DNA of 64,000 nt from Microcoleus sp. AS-A8 (GTDB taxonomy: Bacteria > Cyanobacteriota > Cyanobacteriia > Cyanobacteriales > Coleofasciculaceae): NCBI GenBank assembly GCA_039962225.1, contig JAMPKV010000002.1, forward strand, positions 372,001-436,000, in the 5' to 3' direction. Under the pieces are notes generated by a model. The model saw only the letters and a list, made by a program, of their open reading frames with translations, was not told where the DNA came from and ran no database searches. Positions 46,693 to 56,442 of the stretch are shown one piece after another (within the stretch, counting starts at the first letter, position 1; each line of letters begins with the position of its first letter). A program made the position numbers and the translations under genes.

Positions 46693-47032
46693 GACCCAAT
46701 TTAATTGAATTAGCCTGAAAGTTTGGGGTCTGCTCAACCCGAGTAGACCCTAGTTAACTATTGGGTTGCTAGAAATGTGAGGTAGGTAACTAGGAACAAG
46801 TAAATGGGTAGGCTATCATAAAACGAAAGTAAAAGTTCAGTTCTACCTTTGGTTAGATTTTTGGGGTCTTGCGATTATCTCTTTGAGGTCGCACGAAGCG
46901 ATCGCCTGGGGCATGGCTAGTTCTTAAAAATTTACCATCGGTCAACTCAGACGAGACGTTCAGCAGCTTCCAGTGCCAAACTCTGGTCTGTGAATCTGAA
47001 CATCAGTCCCTAGTTCAGCTTTATTGATCGAC
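46693..47032. other. Intergenic region and probable 5' leader of the RRM gene
   Basis: 340 nt without a gene. A 9-bp hairpin GGTCTGCTC/GAGTAGACC (one G-U) near 46730-46755 probably follows the small gene. The remaining sequence likely forms a long leader; genes for RRM proteins in cyanobacteria are often cold-induced through such leaders, but no specific element can be named. Confidence 0.35.
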
Positions 47033-47326
47033 ATGACCATTTACGTCGGAAACCTGTCTTACCAAGCCACCGAAGAAGACTTGAGAACAGTATTTGCCGA
47101 TTACGGCACCGTTAAGCGAGTGGTGTTACCTACAGACCGTGAAACGGGTCGAATGCGTGGCTTTGCCTTTGTTGAAATGACAGAAGAAACCCAAGAAGAT
47201 GCCGCCATCTCCGAATTGGATGGTGCCGAGTGGATGGGACGTCAATTGAGAGTCAATAAAGCAAGACCTAAAGAAGATAATGGCAGTAGTGGGGGTGGAG
47301 CAAGGCGCAGTAATAATCGATTCTAA
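47033..47326 (+). CDS. RNA-binding protein with single RRM (Rbp type)
   Basis: 97 residues, ATG at 47033. RNP2 is IYVGNL and RNP1 is RGFAFVEM, with the expected spacing of a single RRM. The tail GSSGGGARRSNNRF is a short glycine-rich type, as in cold-induced cyanobacterial Rbp proteins. It binds single-stranded RNA and affects mRNA stability or localisation. The nine residues before MTIYVG in a longer frame (47024) are not needed. Confidence 0.93.
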   Translation: MTIYVGNLSYQATEEDLRTVFADYGTVKRVVLPTDRETGRMRGFAFVEMTEETQEDAAISELDGAEWMGRQLRVNKARPKEDNGSSGGGARRSNNRF

Positions 47327-47415
47327 ATCTCTATCTCAACGCTAGATAGAGGTAACGAGTCGCATCAACCCTAATCTGCCCTACCCGATCTGATCGTTTC
47401 CCAATTGGGTAGATA

Positions 47416-47450
47416 GACGAGGAGGGTCATGAATCACGCCCCTCCTCGTC
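47416..47450. terminator. Strong hairpin between rbp and pfkA
   Basis: Perfect 11-bp stem GACGAGGAGGG / CCCTCCTCGTC between convergent genes. No T-run on either strand is long, but the stem is the strongest in the spacer and could end both transcripts. Confidence 0.6.
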
Positions 47451-47484
47451 TGATTTGGCTTGAGCTACCTGAACAAAAGCCAGT

Positions 47485-48567
47485 CTAATCTCCTAGACAA
47501 ATCTGTAGCCCTCTAGCTGTTTTGACTAGAGTTCCTTGGGGATCTACGGCTTGATAGTGACCCAGAGCCTCTTGAATCGGCACATGCACCACCTGACGCT
47601 GTTGCCAAGTGACCATATGGTCATATTTTTCATCGGCAATTAAATCAACCGCTGCCACACCAAAGGCAGAGGCAATTAAGCGGTCAAGGGGGGAAGGGAT
47701 ACCGCCACGTTGAGTATGTCCCAAAACCGTGACGCGTGTCTCGGCACCTGTACCCGTAGAAATCTGGTCAGCTAAGTATTGACCAATTCCACCTAAACGA
47801 CATTCGCCGGAGCGATCGCTCCAGGTGACCGTTTCACCCTTTTCTGTACAAACCGCCTCTGAAACAACCACTAAACAGAAATGCCGCCCCTGTGCCTGAT
47901 GCTCTTGAATTTTGCGGCAGACGTTATCGAGGCTGTAAGGAATTTCTGGGATCAGGATGACATCCGCACCGCCGGCAATCCCTGCTGAGATCGCAATGTG
48001 ACCGGCGTCGCGACCCATCACTTCCAAAATCATCACCCGGTCGTGACTGGCGGCTGTAAAGTGTAGGCGATCCAGCGCTTCGGTGGCAATATTCACAGCC
48101 GTATCAAACCCAATTGAACGCTCTGTGATCCCAACGTCATTATCAATCGTTTTAGGAATGCCCACAAAGTTGAGATTACCTTGCTGAGCGATTTTACGAA
48201 GAATGGCTAAGCTCCCATCTCCCCCAATCCCAATTAGGGCATCCAGCCCCAGCAGGTGATACCCATCGATGATGTCTTCCGAGCAGTCGTGAAGCGTCCC
48301 ATCCGGCATCGGGAAAGCAAAGGGATTACCTTTATTCGTCGTACCTAGGATTGTGCCACCCTTGGTCAGAATGCTATCAACCTTGTCAATATCCAGCTCA
48401 ATCGCTTGCACAGGACGGCTCATCAACCCCTGAGTCGCTCGATAAATACCCATTACATCCCAGCCATAAGTCCCTACAGCTCGATGCGTCACCGCTCGAA
48501 TCACCGCATTCAGCCCAGCACAATCTCCACCACTGGTGAGAATTCCAATGCGTTTATGTTCTCCCAT
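47485..48567 (-). CDS. pfkA: 6-phosphofructokinase
   Basis: Phosphorylates fructose 6-phosphate at C1, the committing step of glycolysis. 360 residues, ATG at 48567. Motifs: ILTSGGDCAGLNAVIRAV, GIGGDGSLAIL, GIPKTIDND and GRDAGHIA. The phosphoryl donor is not a simple call: Gly after GGD points to a nucleotide donor, whereas Lys in PKTIDND is the version usually seen in PPi-dependent or mixed types. Transcribed away from fbp, so the opposing steps are divergent. Confidence 0.93.
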   Translation of the reverse strand: MGEHKRIGILTSGGDCAGLNAVIRAVTHRAVGTYGWDVMGIYRATQGLMSRPVQAIELDIDKVDSILTKGGTILGTTNKGNPFAFPMPDGTLHDCSEDIIDGYHLLGLDALIGIGGDGSLAILRKIAQQGNLNFVGIPKTIDNDVGITERSIGFDTAVNIATEALDRLHFTAASHDRVMILEVMGRDAGHIAISAGIAGGADVILIPEIPYSLDNVCRKIQEHQAQGRHFCLVVVSEAVCTEKGETVTWSDRSGECRLGGIGQYLADQISTGTGAETRVTVLGHTQRGGIPSPLDRLIASAFGVAAVDLIADEKYDHMVTWQQRQVVHVPIQEALGHYQAVDPQGTLVKTARGLQICLGD

Positions 48568-48833
48568 ATCCCTTTTGTTACTTAAATCGTGAGCTTCCTA
48601 ATAGATTTGAACTCAGGCCGAGTTTATAGACAAGGAAGGCAGTATGAAGATTTTATTGCTCTTTCTGTAGTTCATCTAAAGTTTCTTTAGTTCTCCTAAA
48701 GTTAGAAGCCGCAGCCGAAATGCCTCCCTAAGATAGAAATTAAAGAGGATAAAGCATTCGGCTGGCTTGAGGCAGTTCTGTGAGCAACTGACCTCTTGTC
48801 AGAATGCGTTACTCGATAGGGAGGACGAAAATT
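48568..48833. promoter_or_regulatory. Divergent promoter region pfkA/fbp
   Basis: 266 nt separating opposed glycolytic and gluconeogenic genes. Near 48675-48705 the sequence CTAAAG-TTT-CTTTAG, then CTCCTAAAG forms a small palindrome plus a direct repeat that could be a regulator site. This is pattern only; no known operator is matched. Confidence 0.3.
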
Positions 48834-49904
48834 ATGGCAGATGTAGATCAGCCTGTAGCTCAGGAACGGACTCTGGATCGTGATTGTACAACGCTATCGC
48901 GTCACGTTTTACAGCAGCTTCATAGTTTCTCAGCAGAGGCGCAAGATCTCAGTGCGCTTATGACTCGTATTGCCTTGGCAGCCAAGCTGATTTCTCGACG
49001 CCTGAGCCGCGCTGGTTTAGTTGAGGGGGTGCTAGGCGTTACAGGTACCGTCAATGTACAGGGAGAGTCCGTCAAAAAGATGGATCTCTATGCCAACGAC
49101 GTGTTTATCTCGGTGTTTAAGCAAAGCGGTCTCGTCTGTCGCTTAGCCTCCGAGGAAATGGAAAAACCCTACTATATCCCAGAAAACTGCCCCATTGGAC
49201 GTTATACCTTGCTGTATGACCCAATTGATGGCTCCTCAAATATAGACATCAACTTGAATATCGGTTCGATTTTTTCGATTCGTAGGCAAGAAGGAGACGA
49301 CTCAGACGGTGAAGCTAGCGATTTGCTGCAAAACGGACATAAACAAATCGCCGCAGGCTACGTTCTCTATGGGCCGAGTACCATGCTGGTGTACTCTATC
49401 GGCACGGGGGTTCATTCTTTTACCCTTGACCCCAGCTTAGGCGAGTTTATCCTTTCTAAGGAAAACATGCAGATGCCAGACCATGGGCCGATTTATAGCG
49501 TCAATGAAGGAAACTTTTGGCAGTGGGACGAATCCATTCGGGACTATATTCGCTACGTGCATCGTCATGAAGGATATACCGCTCGCTACAGTGGGGCGTT
49601 AGTGGGAGATTTTCACCGGATTTTGTCTCAGGGTGGCGTTTTCCTCTATCCCGGTACGTTGAAGAAGCCGGAAGGAAAGTTGCGTCTACTTTATGAAACG
49701 GCTCCCCTTGCTTTTTTGATAGAGCAAGCGGGTGGCAGAGCCAGTACAGGAACTCAAAATCTGATGGACGTGGTGCCCACGGCTCTGCATCAAAGAACCC
49801 CCTTGATTATCGGGAGCAAAGAAGATGTAGCCCTTGTAGAGTCTTTTATTCAGGAGAGAGCGCGGGACTCAGGAGAAGCAGCAATGGCTTCTAGACCCAG
49901 TTGA
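48834..49904 (+). CDS. fbp: Fructose-1,6-bisphosphatase, class I
   Basis: Hydrolyses fructose 1,6-bisphosphate in the Calvin cycle and gluconeogenesis. 356 residues from the ATG at 48834 (GGAGG upstream; an earlier ATG at 48804 adds ten). Metal-binding and substrate motifs: [21 protein letters not shown] (class I hallmark), [15 protein letters not shown] and [20 protein letters not shown]. Heads the fbp-tal-zwf-opcA gene cluster of the oxidative pentose phosphate pathway, all on the plus strand. Confidence 0.96.
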   Translation: MADVDQPVAQERTLDRDCTTLSRHVLQQLHSFSAEAQDLSALMTRIALAAKLISRRLSRAGLVEGVLGVTGTVNVQGESVKKMDLYANDVFISVFKQSGLVCRLASEEMEKPYYIPENCPIGRYTLLYDPIDGSSNIDINLNIGSIFSIRRQEGDDSDGEASDLLQNGHKQIAAGYVLYGPSTMLVYSIGTGVHSFTLDPSLGEFILSKENMQMPDHGPIYSVNEGNFWQWDESIRDYIRYVHRHEGYTARYSGALVGDFHRILSQGGVFLYPGTLKKPEGKLRLLYETAPLAFLIEQAGGRASTGTQNLMDVVPTALHQRTPLIIGSKEDVALVESFIQERARDSGEAAMASRPS

Positions 49905-50011
49905 TCAGGAGCCTTTTGTCAAGAGTCTATGACTAAAGCTTAATGATTAATGAGCGTGAAACCTATAACCTTCAGTAAGCAGAGTACATCACAATTACTA
50001 GGAGTTACAGA

Positions 50012-51169
50012 ATGACAGCTACAGCCAACAATCCGATTTTGCAAATTGAACAAAACTTCGGTCAGAGTATCTGGATGGATAATCTGAGCCGCACGCTGAT
50101 CCAGTCCGGTGAACTCAAACAGCTGCTTGAGGAGCGAGGGATTGTCGGAATTACCTCCAACCCCGCAATCTTTGAAAAAGCGATCGTGGGAAATGCGATC
50201 TACGATGCCGACATCGAAGCCGGTATCGGTGCCAAGAAATCGGTGTTGGAAATTTATGAGTCTCTCGTGTTTGATGACATCCGGAATGCCTGCGATATCT
50301 TCAAACCGGTCTATGAGTCGTCCAATAAACTGGATGGTTACGTGAGTATTGAAGTTCCGCCGAACATTGCCGATGATACGCAAAGTACGATCGAGCAAGC
50401 CCGACGCTATTATGAGCAGATTGGTCGGGAAAACGTGATGATCAAGATTCCTGGTACGAAGATGGGCTTGCCAGCGGTTGAGCAAGTGATCAGCGAAGGA
50501 ATCAATGTTAATGTTACCTTGCTGTTCTCCGTAGACAGCTATGTTGAGACCGCTTGGTCTTATATCCGAGGCTTGGAAAAGCGGGTTGCCGAGGGCAAGG
50601 ACATCAGCAATATTGCATCTGTGGCGAGTTTCTTCCTCAGCCGGATTGATATCAATATTGATGCACGCATTGACGCTAAACTCGCGGAAGGCATGGATCG
50701 GATTGAGAAGAAAGCCATGCTGGAAGCGGTGAAAGGCAAAGTGGCGATCGCTAATGCCAAAATTGCTTACGAGAAATACAAAGAAATTATCCAGAGCGAT
50801 CGCTGGAAAGCTTTAGCAGAAAAAGGAGCAAAAGTCCAGCGGCTGCTGTGGGCGAGCACCAGCACCAAGAACCCAGAATACAGCGATGTGATGTATGTCG
50901 ATGAGCTGATCGGCCCTGATACCGTCAATACCCTACCGCCGAACACCATTGAAGCCTGTGCTGACCACTGTTCCCCAGCCAATCGCGTTGAGGCCGATGT
51001 TGACAAAGCCCACCACTTAATGGAAAGCCTCAAAGACCCCGATATCGATATCAATATCGACGAGGTTATGGAGGAACTTTTGTTAGATGGAATTGACAAA
51101 TTTGTCAAGCCATTTGAGTCCTTAATGGCATCCCTAGAGGAGAAAGTCCAGAAGTTGGCGACGGTGTAA
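50012..51169 (+). CDS. tal: Transaldolase
   Basis: Transfers a dihydroxyacetone unit in the pentose phosphate pathway. 385 residues; long, TalB/Tal2-type. Landmarks: IWMDNLSRTLIQSGEL, GITSNPAIFEKAI, and the Schiff-base lysine in NVMIKIPGTKMG. SVDSYVETAWSYIRGLEKR and VQRLLWASTSTKNPEYSD support the assignment. The ATG is 107 nt after fbp. A palindromic repeat follows the stop. Confidence 0.95.
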   Translation: MTATANNPILQIEQNFGQSIWMDNLSRTLIQSGELKQLLEERGIVGITSNPAIFEKAIVGNAIYDADIEAGIGAKKSVLEIYESLVFDDIRNACDIFKPVYESSNKLDGYVSIEVPPNIADDTQSTIEQARRYYEQIGRENVMIKIPGTKMGLPAVEQVISEGINVNVTLLFSVDSYVETAWSYIRGLEKRVAEGKDISNIASVASFFLSRIDINIDARIDAKLAEGMDRIEKKAMLEAVKGKVAIANAKIAYEKYKEIIQSDRWKALAEKGAKVQRLLWASTSTKNPEYSDVMYVDELIGPDTVNTLPPNTIEACADHCSPANRVEADVDKAHHLMESLKDPDIDINIDEVMEELLLDGIDKFVKPFESLMASLEEKVQKLATV

Positions 51170-51642
51170 GTTCAGTTGGCAGCACCCAAATTACCCATAT
51201 TTCGTAGGGGCACGGTATTGTCGTGCCCCTACCGAAAGAAAGCAGCGCTTGCGGGGACTCCCGAACTGGGAAAAGATGAAGTGCGGATAATCAAGTATGA
51301 AATTATTTTCAGGCTAGCCTAAGCTAGGCTGCGCCTAACAGCAAGGGCTACTCTTCGAGAACGCCTGTCGGCAAACGACCAACGGCTTCTGCGCGTGCAG
51401 TCTATCCTTGACACTTCAGCCTTCATTTCATCCCCAATTTAGTCAAAGAACAAGGCAACGTTTCTCTAATTTTTACTTTTGTCTGGCTCAGGACTTCGGT
51501 GATTGATCCCCAACTCAACCCCCCCGATTCAGGGGAGAAAAGGAAAATGACGGCGACAGGGGCTAAAACACCTGAAATTTTTTTGTACAGGGTGCGTAAG
51601 TTCTATTTATCCTAATCTCTATTCATTGAACTTGAAACAAAG
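51170..51642. repeat. tal-zwf spacer with dispersed repeats
   Basis: 473 nt, no gene. A perfect 11-bp palindrome (GTAGGGGCACG / CGTGCCCCTAC, 51204-51232) sits 35 nt after tal. Then a G/C-rich repeat fragment (51355-51410) and a C-run repeat (CCCCCCCGATTCAGGGG near 51521) occur. It can hold a separate zwf promoter, as reported for this cluster in other cyanobacteria. Confidence 0.55.
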
Positions 51643-53172
51643 ATGGTCACTCTACTAGAAAATCCCCTACGCGTCGGCTTGCAACAGGAGCGGACGGCAG
51701 AGCCAGCGATTCTGGTCATTTTTGGAGCGTCTGGAGACCTCACCCAACGCAAGCTTGTGCCAGCCATTTACCAGATGAAACGCGATCGACGCCTGCCTCC
51801 CGAAACAACCATCGTCGGTGTCGCACGTCGGGAATGGAGCCACGACTACTTCCGGGAACAGATGCGCGAGGGTATTGAGCAGTTTTCTGACGGCATTGGT
51901 TCCGAGGAAATGTGGGAAGAGTTTGCCCAAGGTTTGTACTACTGCCCTGGTGACATTGATAAGCCAGAAAGCTATCAGAAGCTCAAAGCTTTTTTGAGCG
52001 AACTGGATGGCAAGAGGGGAACACGAGGTAACCGAGTATTCTACCTGTCAGTTTCCCCCAAGTTTTTCCCAGAAGCCATCCGACAACTGGGAAGTGCGGC
52101 AATGCTGACTGACCCTGTGAAAAACCGCCTAGTGATTGAAAAACCATTCGGTACAGATTTGAGTTCGGCACAGAAGCTCAACCGAGTGGTGCAACAAGTC
52201 TGTAAAGAACAGCAGGTTTACCGCATTGACCACTATCTGGGCAAAGAAACTGTTCAGAATTTGTTGGTATTCCGTTTTGCCAACGCTATATTTGAGCCAC
52301 TGTGGAATCGGCAGTTTGTTGACCACGTCCAGATTACAGTGGCAGAGACAGTGGGCGTCGAAGACAGAGCAGGTTACTATGAAAGCTCTGGGGCACTGCG
52401 AGATATGGTGCAAAATCACCTGCTGCAAGTGTTTTGCCTGACGGCGATGGAGCCGCCCAATTCGCTAGATGCTGATAGCATCCGGACAGAGAAAATGAAG
52501 GTGCTTCAGGCAACCCACCTGGCAGATATCAATAATTTAGAGAATTCAGCGGTGCGGGGTCAGTATTCTGCCGGTTGGATGAAAGGCAAGCAAGTTCCTG
52601 GTTACCGGGAGGAACCCGGAGTTAACCCCAACTCGACAACACCAACCTACGTAGCCATGAAGCTACTCATCGATAACTGGCGCTGGCAGGGTGTTCCCTT
52701 CTATCTGCGAACGGGCAAACGCCTACCCAAGAAGGTGAGCGAAATCGCGATTCAGTTTCGTGAGGTGCCCTTGTTGATTTTTCAATCTGCCGCACAGCAG
52801 GCAAATCCCAACGTGCTGACATTGCGCATTCATCCCAATGAGGGAATTTCGCTGCGTTTTGAAGGGAAAATGCCAGGGCCAAGCCTGCGAACCCGCACGG
52901 TAGATATGGACTTTAGCTACGGCTCGTCGTTTGGGATATCAACCTCAGATGCTTATGATCGCCTGTTGCTCGATTGTATGCGGGGAGACCAAACTCTCTT
53001 CACCCGTGCTGATGAAGTGGAAGAAGCTTGGCGAGTTGTGACACCAGCACTTTCGGCTTGGGAGGTACCAACCGATCCAGCGTCTATTCCCCAGTATGAA
53101 GCGGGAACCTGGGAGCCAACCGAGGCGGAACTCTTGATTAATCGCGATGGACGGCGCTGGCGCAGACTGTAG
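51643..53172 (+). CDS. zwf: Glucose-6-phosphate 1-dehydrogenase
   Basis: Oxidises glucose 6-phosphate with NADP+ to start the oxidative pentose phosphate pathway; the main source of NADPH in the dark. 509 residues. Motifs: [19 protein letters not shown] (Rossmann), [11 protein letters not shown], and the active-site [15 protein letters not shown]. Activity in cyanobacteria is redox-controlled together with OpcA, whose gene follows. ATG at 51643, preceded by CTTGAAACAAAG; weak ribosome-binding site. Confidence 0.97.
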   Translation: MVTLLENPLRVGLQQERTAEPAILVIFGASGDLTQRKLVPAIYQMKRDRRLPPETTIVGVARREWSHDYFREQMREGIEQFSDGIGSEEMWEEFAQGLYYCPGDIDKPESYQKLKAFLSELDGKRGTRGNRVFYLSVSPKFFPEAIRQLGSAAMLTDPVKNRLVIEKPFGTDLSSAQKLNRVVQQVCKEQQVYRIDHYLGKETVQNLLVFRFANAIFEPLWNRQFVDHVQITVAETVGVEDRAGYYESSGALRDMVQNHLLQVFCLTAMEPPNSLDADSIRTEKMKVLQATHLADINNLENSAVRGQYSAGWMKGKQVPGYREEPGVNPNSTTPTYVAMKLLIDNWRWQGVPFYLRTGKRLPKKVSEIAIQFREVPLLIFQSAAQQANPNVLTLRIHPNEGISLRFEGKMPGPSLRTRTVDMDFSYGSSFGISTSDAYDRLLLDCMRGDQTLFTRADEVEEAWRVVTPALSAWEVPTDPASIPQYEAGTWEPTEAELLINRDGRRWRRL

Positions 53173-53195
53173 GGGTGTGCAAGCTGGCATCCTCC

Positions 53196-53305
53196 TATAA
53201 GTTGTTAGTGGTTTATTGTTGAGTTATAAGAAGCCGTTAAATAGCTAACAACTAACCACTAACAATCAACAAATAATAAGCAACAGCTAACAACCCAAAA
53301 TTAAC
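53196..53305. repeat. Inverted dispersed repeat between zwf and opcA
   Basis: Left arm TTGTTAGTGGTTTATTGTTG and right arm with CTAACCACTAACAATCAAC are near-complementary, separated by about 30 nt. A short CAACAGCTAACAACC follows. It resembles the A/T-rich TTGTTAGTGGTTAGT family that is common in cyanobacterial spacers. Confidence 0.6.
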
Positions 53306-53320
53306 CAACGAGTAACTGAT

Positions 53321-54697
53321 ATGGCAACACAATCTCCACCGATAGTCTCCCTACAGAAGCCCAAAGATATTTCAATCAGTGATATCGAGGCAGAACTACG
53401 TCAAATCTGGCAAAGCTATGGTACGAGTAGTGAATACGGTGATTTTCCCTCTGCCATCAGGGCATCAACGTTCAGCCTGATTGTCTATGAACCCGGAGAA
53501 ACTCAACAGCTGTTAGCTGCATTGGGATATTACACCGGTCCCATCGATGGTATTGTCGGTCCCCGCATGGTGGCTGCCCTGAAGGCGGCCCAGAAATCCT
53601 ATGGACTGCCGAGGACGGGTATGGCAGATGACACCACTAAGGCGAAACTGCGCGAAGAGTATGCCGAAAAACTCCAGAAAGCAGCGACAAGCAGTGCAGA
53701 AGGAACTGAACCGCTAAAGTATTCCCCAGATCTTGAAGGATCGGGGCTTGCCGATGCGATCGCAGCTTCCAATCCTTGTCGGATTATTGCCCTTTGTCCG
53801 ATCGCGGGTGAAGATCAAGGCGTTACTGCTCAGGTCTCTGCCTCTTGCCCAGTTCAGAAGCACTCTCAGAGTACACTCGTCTGCTGCGAATACGTTACCC
53901 TACGAGGCACGGCTGTCGCGCTGGAACGCAACGCCGGCATGATTTCAGAGCTGGTGATTGGGGAGCTTCCCAAGTTTCTCTGGTGGAAAGGGACACCTGA
54001 CCCTGAATATGGTCTATTCAAACGACTGGCAGCCCTTAGCAATAGCGTGATCATTGACTCTAGTTCCTTCAATGATGCAGAGACAGAGCTATTGCAGATA
54101 CAAAACCTGATCGAGCAGGGAATTGGGATCGCCGACCTCAACTGGCGGCGGTTAGCAGCATGGCAAGAGTTGACGGCTGAGGCATTTGACCCACCAGAGC
54201 GGCGTGCGGCTCTTAAAGAGGTTGACCAGGTAACCATCGATTACGAGAAAGGCAATCAGGCTCAGGCACTGATGTTCCTGGGTTGGTTAGCTTCTCGATT
54301 AAAGTGGCGTCCCGTCTCTTATCAGACAGAGGGTGGTGATTATGATATCAGTCGCGTTCGATTCATCACTTCCGAGCAGCGCACCGTTGAAGCCGAGTTA
54401 GCAGGAGTTCCCGTCGCTGATGTGGGAGAAATTGCCGGTGACATGATCAGTCTGCGCTTGGGTTCGACAAACGAAGAGGCAGATTGCTGTACGGTGTTGT
54501 GTTCGGAAACGATGGGTTGCATGAGGATGGAAGCGGGTGGTGGTGCCCAGGCTTGCCGCATTCAGCAGGTGACACCACTATTTGACCAAAAGACCGAACA
54601 CCTGTTAAGTCAGCAACTACAACGCTGGGGTCGCGAGGTGCTTTATGAAGAAAGTCTGGCGGTTACGGCTGAGATGCTCAAATTGGCAAATGGGTAA
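53321..54697 (+). CDS. opcA: OpcA, glucose-6-phosphate dehydrogenase assembly protein
   Basis: Allosteric activator and thioredoxin-responsive partner of Zwf. 458 residues. Residues about 60-115 contain a peptidoglycan_binding_1-like fold (LLAALGYYTGPIDGIVGPRM, AALKAAQKSYGLPRTG) inserted between an N-terminal helix and the OpcA domain, typical of cyanobacterial OpcA. The OpcA domain includes PKFLWWKGTPDPE and DLNWRRLAAWQELTAEAFDP. Several cysteines (SASCPVQ, LVCCEYV, EADCCTVLCSE) are present, consistent with redox control. ATG at 53321; follows zwf by 148 nt that hold the inverted repeat. Confidence 0.95.
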   Translation: MATQSPPIVSLQKPKDISISDIEAELRQIWQSYGTSSEYGDFPSAIRASTFSLIVYEPGETQQLLAALGYYTGPIDGIVGPRMVAALKAAQKSYGLPRTGMADDTTKAKLREEYAEKLQKAATSSAEGTEPLKYSPDLEGSGLADAIAASNPCRIIALCPIAGEDQGVTAQVSASCPVQKHSQSTLVCCEYVTLRGTAVALERNAGMISELVIGELPKFLWWKGTPDPEYGLFKRLAALSNSVIIDSSSFNDAETELLQIQNLIEQGIGIADLNWRRLAAWQELTAEAFDPPERRAALKEVDQVTIDYEKGNQAQALMFLGWLASRLKWRPVSYQTEGGDYDISRVRFITSEQRTVEAELAGVPVADVGEIAGDMISLRLGSTNEEADCCTVLCSETMGCMRMEAGGGAQACRIQQVTPLFDQKTEHLLSQQLQRWGREVLYEESLAVTAEMLKLANG

Positions 54698-54761
54698 TGG
54701 AGAGTAGGTAATGGGTAATGGGGAATAAAAGTCAAATATCAATTACCAATTACCAATTTCC
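54698..54761. repeat. Short tandem repeats GGGTAATGG / CAATTACC
   Basis: GGTAATGG-like units, then CAATTACCAATTACCAATTT, in the 64-nt spacer before cobB. Heptad-type repeats of this kind are common in cyanobacterial spacers. Confidence 0.6.
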
Positions 54762-56213
54762 ATGGCTTTAGTCATCGCGGGTGAACGCAGTGGGGTGGGC
54801 AAGACAACGGTTACGCTCGCCCTATTGTCGTTTTTGTCACGGCACAAGCATCGTGTTCAATCGTTTAAAGTTGGCCCGGATTACATCGATCCGATGTTTC
54901 ATCAGCAGGTTACCGGGCATCCTTGTCGGAATTTAGATCCGGTGCTGACTTCGGAAAATTACGTCCAAGACTGTTTTACCCGTCATGTACAAGGGGTGGA
55001 TTATGCTCTTGTTGAAGGGGTGATGGGCTTGTTTGATGGGGCATCAGGACGAGAGGATTGGGCGAGTACGGCTCATGTGGCGCGGTTGTTGGAATTGCCT
55101 GTGCTATTGGTTTTGGATTGCAGTCGATTGTCGCGATCTGTGGCTGCGATCACACACGGTTACAAAACCTTTGACCCTAGGATACAGCTAGCGGGTGTGG
55201 TGTTGAATCGAGTGGGGAGCGATCGCCACTTGGAACTCCTCAAAGACGCCTTGGAACCCTTACAAATTCCTGTACTAGGAGTCATGAGGCGTCAGGATAA
55301 TATTACGATTCCCGCCCGACATCTGGGCTTAGTGCCTACGGCTGAGATGGCTCAGTTGGATGACTTGATCGATAGACTTTCCCACCTGGCAGAAAGTTGT
55401 TTCGACTGGGAACGACTATTCCCGTTGCTGACTTCCCCCACAGATTTAGATCCCCCCCAACTCCTAACCCCCCTAACCTCCTCACTAAAGCTCCGGCTTG
55501 TTAAGGGGGGAACTAGATTCAATGTCCCCCAATTTATGGGGGATTTAGGCGGATCTCCGCTCAGGCTGGCAGTAGCACGCGATCGCGCTTTTAGTTTCTA
55601 CTACCAGGACAACCTGGATATTTTGCAAGAACTGGGTGCTGAGTTAGTGCCTTGGAGTCCCCTCACCGATACGGCTTTACCTGCGGATATTCAGGGATTG
55701 TACTTGGGCGGCGGTTTTCCCGAAGTCTTTGCCCAAGAATTGGCTGAAAATACCCGTGCGCGTGAGGCAGTGCGAACGGCTATCTTGACAGGAATGCCAA
55801 CTTATGCTGAATGCGGGGGGCTGATGTATTTGTGTGAGCAGATTAGGGATTTTGAGGGGCAGTCTTGGTCGATGGTGGGGGTATTGCCCACAACAACAGT
55901 GATGGGAAAGCGTCTGACTGTGGGATATCGGCAGGCAACGGCTCTGCAAGACAGTCCATTGTTAGCGGCAGGGGCAAGGGTTTGGGGGCATGAGTTTCAT
56001 CACTCCCAGTTGACGGCGATGCCTGAGAAACCCTTGTTTGAGACACGGGGATATGACCAAAAAGGTGAGGGTAAAGCGGCAACAGAGGGATGGCGACGGC
56101 ATCAGGTGCACGCTTCTTATGTGCATCTGCATTGGGGTGGGCATCCAGAGATTCCGGCTCAGTTTCTGCGATGTTGCCAGGTGTTGAGTATAGAGCGATT
56201 TTCAAATGAATAG
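54762..56213 (+). CDS. cobB: Cobyrinate a,c-diamide synthase
   Basis: ATP- and glutamine-dependent amidation of cobyrinate side chains a and c (CobB/CbiA). 483 residues. P-loop AGERSGVGKTTVTLALL at the start; VEGVMGLFDGASG in the dethiobiotin-synthetase-like domain; class I glutamine amidotransferase domain with nucleophile in TYAECGGLMYL and GHEFHHSQL. A repeat insertion at 55450-55560 encodes about 35 extra residues (LTPLTSSLKLRLVKGG, VPQFMGDLGGSP) between the two domains. It supports B12 synthesis, needed by NrdJ. Confidence 0.94.
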   Translation: MALVIAGERSGVGKTTVTLALLSFLSRHKHRVQSFKVGPDYIDPMFHQQVTGHPCRNLDPVLTSENYVQDCFTRHVQGVDYALVEGVMGLFDGASGREDWASTAHVARLLELPVLLVLDCSRLSRSVAAITHGYKTFDPRIQLAGVVLNRVGSDRHLELLKDALEPLQIPVLGVMRRQDNITIPARHLGLVPTAEMAQLDDLIDRLSHLAESCFDWERLFPLLTSPTDLDPPQLLTPLTSSLKLRLVKGGTRFNVPQFMGDLGGSPLRLAVARDRAFSFYYQDNLDILQELGAELVPWSPLTDTALPADIQGLYLGGGFPEVFAQELAENTRAREAVRTAILTGMPTYAECGGLMYLCEQIRDFEGQSWSMVGVLPTTTVMGKRLTVGYRQATALQDSPLLAAGARVWGHEFHHSQLTAMPEKPLFETRGYDQKGEGKAATEGWRRHQVHASYVHLHWGGHPEIPAQFLRCCQVLSIERFSNE

Positions 56214-56442
56214 ACCACAGGTAGACCTCTCTCCAAACTCCTCACTAAAGCTCCGGTCTCCTAGGAGGAGAGAGGCTTTGAATGTCTCCCCTTCCCCAGT
56301 AGGGCTGATTCATGCTCAAGGAATCGCTCATCTGCCCGGGGGTTGAAACTCCTGTCTGAGAGTGGTGCCACATCTGAGGGGACGGAACCTGAACCTTAAT
56401 CTTTGTGGCTAAAGTTATGGAAGGATGGTTTAGGAATTGCCG
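56214..56442. repeat. cobB-Roco spacer with dispersed 17-mer
   Basis: Contains CCTCACTAAAGCTCCGG at 56240-56256, identical to the copy at 55480 inside cobB and at 22084. Right after it lie inverted CTCCTAGGAG repeats. No gene. Confidence 0.6.

Noticed and set aside
49940-50485. 181-codon frame opposite tal
   Set aside because: Tal is a well-supported enzyme on the plus strand; the antisense frame matches nothing and starts with no ribosome-binding site.
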